Source of the DNA: Tomocerus qinae
Taxonomy: Eukaryota; Arthropoda; Collembola; Entomobryomorpha; Tomoceridae
DNA: 64,000 nt
Reading direction: 5' to 3'
Assembly: GCA_020055645.1 (NCBI GenBank)
Contig: CM034547.1
Location: 28,892,513 to 28,956,512, forward strand
Shown piece by piece: positions 39,347 through 51,452 of the stretch. Below the pieces are notes generated by a model. The model was not told where the DNA came from. It did no database searches and saw only the letters and a list, made by a program, of their open reading frames with translations. Every line of letters starts with the position of its first letter. The first letter of the stretch is position 1. A program made the position numbers and the translations under genes.

Positions 39347-41117
39347 TCAGACATCTGCACGGTTAAGTTTTTTCAAAAGTTCTGTCCGATCTTTATCCAA
39401 AGCTCGATAAAGACTCGTCATTTTGATTAAACTTTCATGTACTTTTGTTAAGTCCGTTTGGAGTTTCTGATGAGAGTTTGTCATACGCATCAACGAAGCA
39501 TTGCTATCTTCCCATCTTTTCTGCCATTCCATTGTCTCTTTTTCAAGCTCTTTCGTTTTCTCTCCAACCTGTTATGAGAAATCAATATTAATATTTTGTA
39601 CATGCACTTTATCCGCACATATACATTTTATTACTGTCTCAAACTGAGATTGCCTGTAGACACAGCAAAATAATTCAATAACGAAAAACAGAAAAGTACT
39701 ATTTTTTATTTTAGTACTGGCAAAGTATAACCTTTTCCATTTGGCCTTTGAAATTGCCATAAGCATCGTTAGTCTCCTTTAATGAGGTTTGCAGTCCAAC
39801 GAACTTTTCGTCGTAATTTTGTATCAGAACTCTCAGCTTTAACTCAATCTCTTTGGCTTCTTTCATTTGTTGACGGCTTTCAACCAAATTGTTTGCAAGT
39901 TGTGTCATTTCGCCGAAAACTCTCTCCTTGTCTTGAGCGCTTTTGAGCTTAAGTTGCACCAACTCAGTTTTAACTTTCACTAGCTCATCATTAGCCTCTG
40001 TGAGATCCTTCGAAATTTTCTGTAAAATAGTTAGGTATTCTTGTCAATTTTACAGATACAGTTTCCACTAACATTGTTCCATTACTATGCATGTACTTAA
40101 TCAAAAGCAATAATTCTTCAAGACTAGTCTCACCTCTTCTCGCTCATCGTAGTGCGTTTTTAAAATCGAAATTTGCCCAGCTAGGTCTTCATTTTCCTTT
40201 TTAACCTTTTAGATTTCAAAATTGACAAATATTTCTCCCTTTTCTTTAAACGTGAACATTTTATTGTACTGCAAAACTATTTTACCTTCAAGCTTTCGTT
40301 CGTAACAGCATTAAGGTTGTCGTTCACTGTTTCCATAAAGCCCATGTTATCCGAAACTTCCTTGGCCAATTTGTTACCTTGAATTTCAGCATTTTGTATA
40401 CTCACTGCGCTTTCGTCCTGCAATAACCATTGTCAGCATCAAAATATATACCTCGAATGTTTTGCCAACTCTCGTTATGAAGAATATTGATATCTATCAG
40501 CTAAGAATTTACATAATGTATCTCTCAACTAGTCTACCTTAATTTCTTTGGTTTGCCTCTGCAATTCTTTGCATAAACTATCCAACCGATCTCTCATCAA
40601 GCATGATCTTTTGAAGTCAGTCTCTAATGTCTTCAAAGTTGTTTCTAGCTGCAGGACCTCAGCCTGGATGCAGAAATTAATCGATATTATTTTGTCAATG
40701 GATTAATTCCTTTATCCCTACATGTAGAATGTAGAGTACTTTCCTTGTTCCAAATAAGTACAAATTACAAGGTACTTTCTCTTTTTTTGTATTTAGTAAA
40801 TAGATAAAAGGCATATCATACTTAATAATAATTGGGTAAATTAGGCTATTCAAAAGTGGTTCCAGTATTTCATGGAGTTACGAAGTCAAATCTTGGTTTA
40901 CTTTGGAATTTTGTAAATAGGAAAGAAAAAGCATCAGCACTTAGAGTTATATAGAACAATGTGCTCATGGATTATTGTTTTAAACAAGAAGGGAATAGGT
41001 GGAGCAAAATGTTTGTATCAAAGTTGTGTGTCTATTTACCTTGAGTTTAGCATTTTCTTCCCGCATTGACTTTTCTTTTTCGCTGATCTTACGTTCACTG
41101 TTTCCACCCCCACTCAT
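39347..41117 (-). CDS. Taxilin-family coiled-coil protein, short form
   Basis: Six exons join in frame, all phase 0: 41117-41040, 40663-40538, 40417-40286, 40205-40134, 40019-39732 and 39568-39347. They give 305 residues. Almost the whole protein is predicted coiled coil, rich in Glu, Lys, Leu and Gln. The resemblance to taxilins is strongest in exons 5-6: YDEKFVGLQTSLKETN, FKGQMEKV, KTKELEKETMEWQKRWE and LYRALDKDRTELLKKL, which follow the taxilin order FK-EMEK, LEKET, RWE-SN, LCRALQ-ER. Taxilins bind syntaxins and other trafficking partners. Vertebrate members are longer (about 500-700 residues), so this one lacks the acidic N-terminal extension. The exon 4 acceptor is weak and could shift by a few codons. 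Confidence 0.75.
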
Positions 41118-42546
41118 GTTTTCAAAAATTATCCAGATCGAAATCGAGAGTGCAACTGATTTATTAAATATTTATCTCACCCGCTTTCGGAGGAAAGTAT
41201 TATGAGCATCCCTAGCGGGAATTCGGTTCGTCTTCTCCGATCAGGAAATCATTGCAACAGGCTATTTATAAACCATGATTTGATGTCAGATTGTAGAAGC
41301 ACGACCAAAAGTCTCTAGTCCCCCATCCCACACTGAATGAAACTCAACTGAAACTGCTCTAAAGACCGAGGAAATCAGGTCGGCCCAGTTGCATCGCAGC
41401 GCATACAAAGTTAAAGCATTAATACTATACAAGATGTTTCCTCCTTCCTGCTCATTCACATTCACAATTATTATCCACTTAATCGCACTACATGTTGTTT
41501 TAAGTTTTTGTGTATACTATGTACCTATAGTATACCACATTTGTATCCAGATATAAAATATGACTTCCTATTTAGGTAAAAGTTACATTATTTATTTGCA
41601 TGAATTAAGATGAGCATTCGTTACTTCCAAATTAGTTCAGAGTTTAATTAAGTAAGTTTACTCATGTAAATATAGTGTAGAAGCAAAGTACTAAAAAAGT
41701 AGTTCATCTCGGTACTTATGCTGAAATAATCATGGAAATTTTGTACGTAGACCTTCAAGATTGCGCACAATCGTGGTTGTTGTTATACACTTGCTATAGT
41801 GTACAAAGCAAAAGCACCATTTTCTATGAATTACTGGATAAATAAGTTCACAATATTATAGTAAGAGTATTTTTATGTGATGCTAATTGGTTAAAGGTTT
41901 TTAAAAAGAGCTGCATGATGAATATTTTATAACATAGTGGTGATAATATATGAAAAATCGTATCCCTCGTTATCAATCGGAGTAACATTGTAAATTGTAG
42001 AAACAAAATTTTGTCAAGTCCTTACATCTATATATAGGCATAGGCACAAAGATTTCGTGGAAACTCTGATCTAATAATTTATATTTTTTAAAACTAAATA
42101 TCGCATTATCAACCTATTATTTATTATAAATTACCCATGCGAAATATTATGACTCGACTGCACTTTACATGGTATTTTCTCTTTTATAACGTCATAGGAT
42201 TTTCTAACCTTCACACAATGAATTTCTCATTGATTAATACTGTGATGAAAGTACAAGTGAAAGGTCGGTAAAAGTTTTATATGGAGTCAGCACAAGGAAA
42301 GAGAAAGTATTGTGTAAAGTAACTTTCGTTTTACACCATAGAATCAGAAAATTAACGAAATAGTTTTTTATTTAGTTCGCATTTGTAATTGAATTTACAA
42401 CAAATTTTAGGAAACAATGGAACTCTTGTTTTTGAACTATATTTAAGAAAAGTATATCATAATATATACCTCTTTTTATATATTTACCTTGAACTATCAT
42501 AGAAACACAGTCTAAATGCATTAAATCCTATTTGAATCCTATTGAC
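41118..42546. other. Intergenic
   Basis: About 1.4 kb of AT-rich DNA, with the promoter side of the taxilin-like gene at the left and the 3' side of the actin-like gene at the right. A minus-strand AATAAA (plus-strand TTTATT at 42367-42372) may end the actin-like transcript. No exon is seen. Confidence 0.5.
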
Positions 42547-43910
42547 TCATCCTCGATGTTTGTGTAAAACACTAGAACCTCCTTCCTCATATTCCCTTTT
42601 GGATACTAGCAGGTTACTAAAGTTTGTCAGCGAAGCCAGAATGGATCCTCCGAGCCAAGATGCAAATTGACCGTCACCTTTTGCAACTACCTTAACTTTA
42701 ACAGCCGGAGGAGCTAACTTCTCAATTTCCGATTGCACCCGATCGACAAAGCCAGGGACCAGTGTAGAGCCTCCACTCACGATGATATTCGCATAAAGGT
42801 CTTTGCGGATATCAACTTCTGTCTTCAGAATAGACTTGTACAAAAGATTATGCACTCCTGGCTGGTCGTTGTCTTCTAGAAGTGAAGGATTAAAAAACAG
42901 TTCAGGGCAGGTTATCCTAGAATTTCTAACAGAGAATTTTTCCCCATCTGGTAATTCGAAGTTTGTTTGTTCTGCTGAGCCGCCAGGTTCTTTGGATGTA
43001 TAACACACCTTTTCTTTAATCAGTCTGACAATTTCCTGGTGAGGAGCGGAGTTTCCTTCCTCAACCAACAGCTTCTTTAGAAAAGCAGTCAGGTCGTATC
43101 CTCCAACATCTATTCTTTGACTTGCATCCGGTAAAGGATATCCTGTCGACAAAACATATAGACTCGAATAAACAAGCAGAAAATTAATTTAATAGGACTA
43201 AGATTTCTAACAGTGCAGCACAGAAGTACAGGTCTATAAAATATTATACTCAGAGCATGCAAAAGTTAGTATAAATTATTACTATAATATATTATACTAT
43301 TACAGATACTTGTATATTTACTTAAATTCTATTTTTCGAGAAATTATACTAGAGCCCTCTGGTCCTGCTATGCCTGCTAGAAGCTAAAAATCAGAAACGT
43401 ACCACTCCAAACTGGAGTCGTTGACGAAAGCCCTTCTCCACAGTCTAAGACAATGCCCGTCGTTCGTCCTGCAGCATATAACGGTAACAAAGAGGATTGT
43501 ACGATGGAGACAGCAGGAAATCCAAAAGTTTCGAACATAATTTGAGCAGTTTTTTCTTTCGTTGGTTTTGGAGATGCATTGGCTTCAGTAATGAGAATAT
43601 TGTATTCCCTAGGATCAATCCGTAATTCCTTTGTGAATGTGTGACGCCAGATGGTTTCCATATCGTCCCAGTTGACAACATTCCCGCGGTGTATTGGATA
43701 CTCCAAATGGACTTCCTTGTTGGCAATACTGTTTTTGAAGCCAGAGTAGCCCTCTGGGGTAGAAAAGTTGAGAAAGTTCACATGTTTCTCATCCGATTTA
43801 GCACTTCGACCAACAATCGTTCGGCAATTCAAACGCGGAGTTTCTTCGCCTGCATAGCCTGCTTTGATTGAACCACTTCCGTTGTCTATAATTATTGATG
43901 GATTAACCAT
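42547..43910 (-). CDS. Divergent actin / actin-related protein
   Basis: Two exons, 43910-43403 and 43142-42547, join in frame to 367 residues, against about 375 in conventional actin. The actin fold is traceable end to end: DNGSGSIKAGYAGEE (phosphate loop 1), PIHRGNVVNWDDME, GRTTGIVLDCGEG (phosphate loop 2), DIRKDLYANIIVSGG and WLGGSILASL. Aligned by eye, Gln137 of actin is Ser139 here and His161 is Ser163, so both residues that place the attacking water are replaced. The C terminus ends KHRG instead of the usual KCF. The hydrophobic region around YVALDFEQEM is reshaped and contains GGSAEQ. It looks like a fast-evolving, perhaps germline-type, actin-related protein; it does not match a named ARP class closely enough for a symbol. 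Confidence 0.88.
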
Positions 43911-44836
43911 TTTCGAAGTTTCCGTTTCACAGTGTCACTCTAAAACCAAACGGTTATTTAAATAGATTTAATAGTGCAAGTATCACAGTAGTAATCGGTA
44001 GTAATCGGTTAGTAATCTTGTTATTACTGGACAAGTTTGATAGAAAGGTTTAAACCGTAAAACTTTTTCTACGAAGCGATGATGCATACCTAATCATAAA
44101 ATGTGTCATAGAGACACTTGCGCAGATTAGTGGATATGTGATATGAGTGATATATTTGATAATAATATGGTATAGTTTATGCACGCTTACATAACTGTCA
44201 AATGCAAGTTATTATGGCCTGTCTGTCTGTCGAGTCTGTCTCTGTTCCCTTTCTATGTACTTATTATCTTTGATATGTACTATAATCTTTGTTTTTATGA
44301 TGCCATGGCCAGAGAGGGTGGTAAACAGAATTTGTCTTTGATTGAAGCTACTTCTTATCTACGGAACTATAATATGTGGATCGAGGTACATACGCACATT
44401 GACATGTAATATTTATAACTTGTGTGTAGTATATAAAACATTTAGTTTGGCAATACCATGCAATACTGTCATTCCTGTGAATCATAAAATTAAATACTAT
44501 TTCAAGTTAAAAAGACAGCGTTAGCGTTGGCAGTTTGTTGAACAGAAAATATTATTATATATATGCGACAAGATTATAACTTGTATTGTATACCTCTATT
44601 GTAACTTGATGTGGATATGACTCTATAATATGAATTAGTACTATCATGTATACAGATATCAATCAGTCAATTAATCACAACTACCAAGCCTACTCACAAT
44701 TAGTTTCATCAAAACTGCTCATGCAATAGAAACTAAAATGCTATGGTCAGCATTACAGAAATATTTATATAAACTTACTACATAATTTTAATAGTAGAGT
44801 ATAGTATAGACAGACTCACGGTGGCATATATTGCAG
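43911..44836. other. Intergenic, upstream of the actin-like gene
   Basis: AT-rich sequence that should hold the promoter of the minus-strand actin-like gene. No exon seen. Confidence 0.5.
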
Positions 44837-45020
44837 AATTTATGTGCAGATTTCACAGCTGGGATTCAGCTTCCATTACATTTTCCGGGAGTAACTATGC
44901 AGTAATTTTATTTTAACTTGTAGCAATCTTTCTAGAATATTTTCAAATCAATTGTAACAAAAGGAACAAGCAAGTTGTATTCAAATTGCTTGATTATCTT
45001 CTCTTCTCCGAAGTATATTT
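44837..45020 (+). pseudogene. Stray diverged copy of a neprilysin exon plus flanking intron
   Basis: This stretch aligns by eye with 50177-50370 inside the neprilysin-like gene downstream. The exon part (from about 44848) would read F-TAGIQLP-HFPG-TMQ, matching [18 protein letters not shown] of that gene's exon 14, and it ends at the same cag/taatttt donor. The homology continues through the intron: attgtaacaaaaggaac...caagttgtattcaaattgct against attgtaacaaaagtaacc...caagttctattcaaattgca. No other exon of the family is recognisable nearby, so it is a fragment of an old local duplication, not a working gene. Confidence 0.8.
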
Positions 45021-46731
45021 TCTGGGATAGTATTTGATTTTGCTCTGCAATCCCACATTCCTGACTTATCTTTATGTCTAACAATAAAACAAAACGCTAT
45101 GTGACTGTATACTAAACATCTCTGTAACTTAACCTTAATTTTTCCATGTTAAATTAAGTATCGTTTTTATAGAATTTATATATTGTATGCTACTACATTA
45201 CATATACATATGATAATACTATTATGCACAATATATCTTCCTGTATACCATTTAGTATGTATTTGCTCCTGCATGCAGCAACTTAAAAAATGGCTAATGT
45301 GTTCACAACGGTAATGAACTTGTAATGCTTCTGTTTCTTGATTTCTCAACGATAAAGAGATCATGCAGTACTCTGCATGTACATATTATTACAAAATTAA
45401 AAAGTCATCGCACTGCATACGAATAGTAATTCAAATAAAAATGAGTACATACATTTATATGCCTTGAAAACGAAATCAATCAGAGTTATGACTTATGAAT
45501 CACCTCGGGATAAGTACACTTACCTATGCCATTCAATTTTATTCAATAATACAGCCTAGTAAGAACATAAAACAAATATGAATATACAATTAACGTCCAC
45601 CTATGTTGATATAACTCAGAACACTTCAACCAATAAAAAAATAACTGATGTCAAGTGGTAATGACAAATAATTCCCGACCATTATTCGTAAGGTATTGTT
45701 AAGACAAATAGTGATCATGTTATCATCATGAATGACATGAATTATGAGTCATGCAATCAAAGATCAATAATTTGCTGCCTAAAGCAATGGCCCAAAGAGG
45801 GGTTATTTACAGTTTGCAGGGTTATCTAATTATTTCACTCCCACACAAAAATGCTCCAATGCAATTTATCAATTTGAAGGTACAATAAACTAGAATACAT
45901 CTATTTTAAAAGAACACATAACATAGTAGTTAAAATCAAATTAAGGCTGCATTCCGATTAGTAATCAATGGTAACTTTTATTTTCAAAATGATTTAAATT
46001 AAGGCAGTTGTGAAGTGAATTACAGTATATGTATTTTACAAAAATACAAAAAATTTACAAAAAGAATATTACAAAAAGGGATTAAATTCGAATGCAAACA
46101 GGCAGACAGATAAATTATAAATCCGGTATGTAACGTGTATTTCTATACACTAGCAGCTTAAGGAAAATTAGTAGCTTCTTCCTCTCTTTTTGCACCCTAG
46201 AATTTTCATACTATTCATACTTTCATACTACCTTTTTCACACATAATATGCAATTTAAATGTAAAAATTCATATTGCTCTGCTTATGCAATCATCGATGT
46301 TTATTTCAGACTCGAGACCGTAAAACTTATCACACTATTCACACTAGTAAAAATGCAAGAAAATAACAAGAAATGTTGAAATGATAATAGGTTAAATTAT
46401 GCCAGAAAATTACTTACTAAAAATTTTAAGTATATGTACATATTTATGTACTTACACCCTTATCATCCAATGTAAGTTTGTATATCTATACTTATTCTAA
46501 TCATGATTTGACTAACAATCAGTTAATCACTTAACATTGGTAAACTACGTCATATTTAGATAATACAGTCAAACAATTGTAGTACTTTTGCATATAAATA
46601 CCTGGGATCACGAGATTTATGGGATGAATACATTTTTACTTATTACATACAAATCTCCACCCGGAGCAAAAAAATCCTGATTTCACTGCAAACCACTTCT
46701 TGTACGCAGACTAAATACAATAAAGAGCAAA
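45021..46731. other. Intergenic, upstream of the neprilysin-like gene
   Basis: AT-rich DNA with no clear exon. It may contain further, unrecognisable remains of the duplication noted at 44837-45020. Confidence 0.45.
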
Positions 46732-49700
46732 ATGGGAAGGTAATTAACGTACTACTTATTGCGTTTTCCAAAAATAGCATCTCAGCATTTTTCGATACCT
46801 AGATTTGATATCAAAATTTTCTTTTTAGTGGAAACAGCATGTCTCCAAAAGAGAAAAAGCTTTCCATCATCTTAGGTGTAGTAGGATTAGTAGCAGTTGG
46901 TCTATTGATTGCTGTTATCGTCGTTGGAGTCAAATTAAGCAGTAATTCTTCTCTTTTTAACTTTCTGTTTTACATTTTGACTCATCATACTCATTTATAC
47001 GATGCATGTTTATCAAAGACAAAGATGATAGCCCAAGTACAAATACTCCTGATGTATGCGACACATCCGAGTGTGCGACTGCTGCTGCTGATTTGTTAAG
47101 AGCGATGAACACTTCGGTCGACCCATGCGATGATTTCTACCAATTCTCCTGTGGGGGTTGGATACATAGTCATCCAATTCCATCCACAAGCTCTTCCTGG
47201 AATCAATTTAATGTTCTCCGAGAGGAATTGTCGGTGAAAATGGGGGGTGAGTGGGAATTAATTATAGAAAGTCTTTGATAGTCATCCATACTCTGAAGTA
47301 TTGGCATGTAGATAAATAAAGATTTTTGATCAGACTTAATAGTGAAACTCTATTTAATGATTATCCCAAACCAGAAATCCTGACCAAGGAAACTGTGGAT
47401 AATGACCCTATTCCTGTTAAGAATTCAAAGATATATTACAATGCATGTCTAAATCAAAGTAAGTATTTATTCACTCTATTATAGCAAAGTGCACTAAAAA
47501 TATCTAATCTGCTTAATACTTTTTTGTCATCTACGTACAAATATCAACGATCGTCCTTAGTGCATCTGTTGCGATAAAAGAAGTTAAATAGAATTGGAAA
47601 TAATGCGTCTCAATTTTAGATGATGAAATCGGACAACTGCGAACAACCATAACGGAACTTCTAGGCGATATAGACGATGTCCCAGGACGGGGACAACTCG
47701 GTAGCAAACTTGGAGAACTTCGGCAAAAAATTGGCGGAAACTATCTTTTGAATCTTTACGTGGATTTGGATGAAGAAAACACATCTAACTACACTATATA
47801 TGTAAGCATGAATTGACAACTTTAACTTGGATGGTTTATGTGATTGTATTGTAGTGCTAAAAATAACGCTTCAGATAGCTTTCTCAGTGTAAATGAGATT
47901 TCTATTTTGAAACCTACTAAACTCCAAAACTTCATATGAAGCGTTACTTTTTACTCATCCCTTACATAAATTACCATTATTTCTCTATTATTGAGAAACA
48001 ATAAGAAATTAATTGCTCTTATTAATCTCCGAAATTCCATTTTCTATGGGTCATAAATGTAGCTTGATCAACCCAGCTTAGGACTGAATCGAGCCTTTCA
48101 TGTTGATCCAGCAGATAACAATAATACCCGTGCTTACCGTGAACTCGTTGAAGAGGCATGGAAATTAATGTATCCTGGAGAAGCAGAACCTCAAACTATT
48201 GCTCAGCAAGTTGTAGATTTCGAGAAGAGCATTGCCCAGGTACATAATAATTCAATGTGTCTACTAATATCAGTGTAATAAAGTGGATGTATGATACATA
48301 ATTCTATCTGATTTTTAAAATGACAACAGAAGAGATAATTTTATTAATCCATGTGCTACGTTTAGCCATAGGCCATGGTCATGATTAAATACTCATGTGT
48401 GTATGTTTAACGTGTACATATGTTTGTATATGATACATTGTTAATGAAATAATAATATACTTATACATATAGATAACGACGGCACCTGAAGATAGACGAA
48501 ATAGAACAACCTTATACAACCCAATGACGCTGCAAAATTTCAGTAAAACCGTTGAAAACAATACAGTGGATCCGGTAATAAATGTTATATACTACTGCTA
48601 AAGGGCTACTAAATTACAACACATCTTTATAAAAAATGCTTTTCTTTAATTAAACATAATATATACTATATATTGAGTCAAGTCAAATGCAATATTTTGG
48701 ACGTATTTCAGTTGATAAATTGGGAAGCCTACATATCCAGCGTTTTCTCTGTAGCCGGAGGAGATCCTGAAGATATTCCAAACCTCAGAGTAATAGTTAG
48801 GGATCCTATTTACTTTAGCAAATTAGTGCCGATTTTAAAAGCTGTCCCAACCGACCGTTTAGGTTAGTTATTTTGAAACGAATATTCCGCTTTTACAGTA
48901 CATTGAAAAAATGTTTTACAATAAACTTTTACTCTAGGTAAATACCTGAAATGGAGGGTAATATTTAATTTTGCTAATGATGTTGGTGCACCTTTAAGGA
49001 ATATCGTTTTTGACTACACGAGAAAAACTCAAGGAATTCAGATTCAGCCAGAAATGTAAGTGGGATTGGTGTACACAATTATTTATATGCACAGTTAGAT
49101 ATATAGAAAAGATCTATATCAATAAAAGCTTGAGAGGCCCGGTTGACCTGTAAGTTAGTGGCCGAAATGGCAAAAATTGTCAAATATAGAAAATGCGAGC
49201 TGAGAAAACCTGCTTATTTGTGGCACATTTAAAAACTAAAAACCACTAAGGACCGTTGTAGACATTCCATGCATTTTTTGAGAAATGTTTGGTATCAAAT
49301 GTTACAATGATCTAATTTTTGGATGCTTATTTAACAGAACAAAAGCATGTGCAGATAAAACCAATACATATTTCGGAATGGCCATTTCATATGATTATGT
49401 AAAACTAGTCTTTGGTCCTGACTTTTTAACAAAGGTGTGTTTCATCTTTAATTTGATATTCATCTCGTGTTTTTTATCTCATAGTTTTAAAAAAATTAAT
49501 AACTTTCCATTTAGATTGACACAATGGTAGAAAATTTAAGAACGGCTTTCCTAGCAATATTGGATGAAACCGATTGGATTGGGGCAGCTGAAACTAGGAG
49601 CAAAGCGAAAAGTAAAGCTGCAGGCATGAAAAAATTTATTGGATACCCAGAATGGCTGACAAATAATGATTCCCTTACGGATTACTACAAAGATGTAATG

Positions 49701-51342
49701 AAACAGTTACCTTTTTATGCTAATTGTGTACATTATTTTTAAAATGTATCTCACATTCTTTAATTTCGTAATGTCGACTTTTAGTTAACTGCACCAACTG
49801 CAGAGAGCCACTACAAAAATTACCAAAATGCAATTAGCTGGCGTGTCACTGATAGTTTAAAAAAACGTACTGCAACGAAAGACATAACCAGGTCAGTCAG
49901 ACAGTGTTTACTTCATCACATGCTATATGTACCTTATGGAGCATTACAATCGACGTTTAACTACTTTTTGCAAACAAAATAAAATCATGAAAATTAATTT
50001 TCATGGTTTTCGACCACTTTGCTTTTGTTTATTCTAATATAACTTTCTATTTCAGATGGTTATCTGATCCGACTGTTGTAAATGCTTTCTACTCGTCTAC
50101 ATATAACTCAATTAGTAAGTTTTAGTGATATTTATCGCAGCAGTTATTATTTATATATTTATTAACTACCTTACATAATTTATGTATGCTCAAGGTTTCC
50201 CAGCTGGAATATTGCAGCCTCCATTTTATTTTCCTGGAGAAACTATACAGTAATTTTTTATATTTTAACATTGTAACAAGTTTTATACTTTCAAAGCAAA
50301 TTGTAACAAAAGTAACCAAACAAGTTCTATTCAAATTGCATGATCATCTTTATTTCCCTTCCAGGAGTATGAACTATGGTGCTATTGGAATGGTCATGGG
50401 TCATGAAATTACTCATGGATTTGACGATAGAGGTATGGGTAACACAGTGAAATGGTATTTCCAAACTGTTAATTACAATCATTATTGAACAAATAGGTCG
50501 ACAAAGTGATGGAGATGGAAACTTAATAAATTGGTGGGATAACACTACACTTAACAATTATTTACAAAAGGCTGAATGTTTTGTGGACCAATATTCCCAA
50601 TATGAAGGTTTGGTGGATAATGGAGTACCAGTAAAAGTGAGTTACCTTGTTATTTCTCCATAAGAAGTCTGCGTAAGTATAATAGAATTGTGTGTTAGCA
50701 CCGTAAATTAAACAAATTAAATCTAAAATGTAGCTAAGTGGGCGCAATACACTCGGAGAAAACATTGCAGACAACGGTGGAGTAAGGGAAGCATTTCTAG
50801 CTTACAAAGCTTATGTTGCCAAGAATGGGGAAGAGAAAAGGCTTCCAGGATTGACTAAATACACCCCAGAACAACTATTCTTCCTTTCGTTTTCCCAGGT
50901 CAGTAGTTTAGTGGAGTACTAGGTAATTTGCTAGAATGAGCATGTTAAAATGCCATTTAGCACTCCGATAACGATGGCATTATTGAAATCATTAGTGTAT
51001 TTTACACTGTCCCATTCAATGTCGATTAAGTTATCCTCTCGAACAAATGTGGAATGAAATATTCATTTCGATTGTGTATCTGAGGATTAGCATGATAATA
51101 ATAAGATGCTTATTACTTAGTGTCATCACCTTAAAAGTACTTTTCATTCATTCCTTTAATCTCCCATACAATAGATTTGGTGCGGGGCGTATACTCCAGA
51201 GAGTTTGCTTAACCAAATCAAGACAGGAGTTCACAGCCCAAATCAATTCCGGGTCAAAGGGGTTTTACAGAACTCGGTAGAGTTTGCACAGACCTGGGGG
51301 TGCCCAGCCCCTGATCAGAGTACCCGATGCCAAATTTGGTAA
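46732..51342 (+). CDS. Neprilysin-like M13 zinc metallopeptidase (type II membrane protein)
   Basis: Eighteen exons: 46732-46739, 46829-46941, 47019-47246, 47334-47458, 47620-47801, 48063-48239, 48473-48574, 48712-48862, 48938-49055, 49338-49434, 49515-49694, 49785-49891, 50056-50114, 50195-50249, 50365-50432, 50497-50636, 50734-50898 and 51175-51342. The product is about 747 residues, as in neprilysin. A short cytoplasmic end is followed by a membrane segment (about 15-38), then the ectodomain with [15 protein letters not shown]. The zinc site HEITH is in exon 15 and the third ligand, Glu of ENIADNGG, in exon 17. NAFYSS and the terminal C-Q-I-W are family marks. The enzyme cleaves small peptides outside the cell. 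The frame does not carry across the exon 3/4 junction as read (see findings). A polyadenylation signal is at 51447-51452. Confidence 0.93.
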
Positions 51343-51446
51343 TCAAAATCATTCCACGAGAAAGTGTCTGCAGCCTTATTAAACATGATGATAAATATTA
51401 AAAGCCAAATGCTAATTGTAAACGTTTTGACAGAAGCAAAGTTTGT

Positions 51447-51452
51447 AATAAA
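51447..51452 (+). terminator. Polyadenylation signal of the neprilysin-like gene
   Basis: AATAAA about 105 bases past the stop codon, with a second close variant about 10 bases on. Confidence 0.6.
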
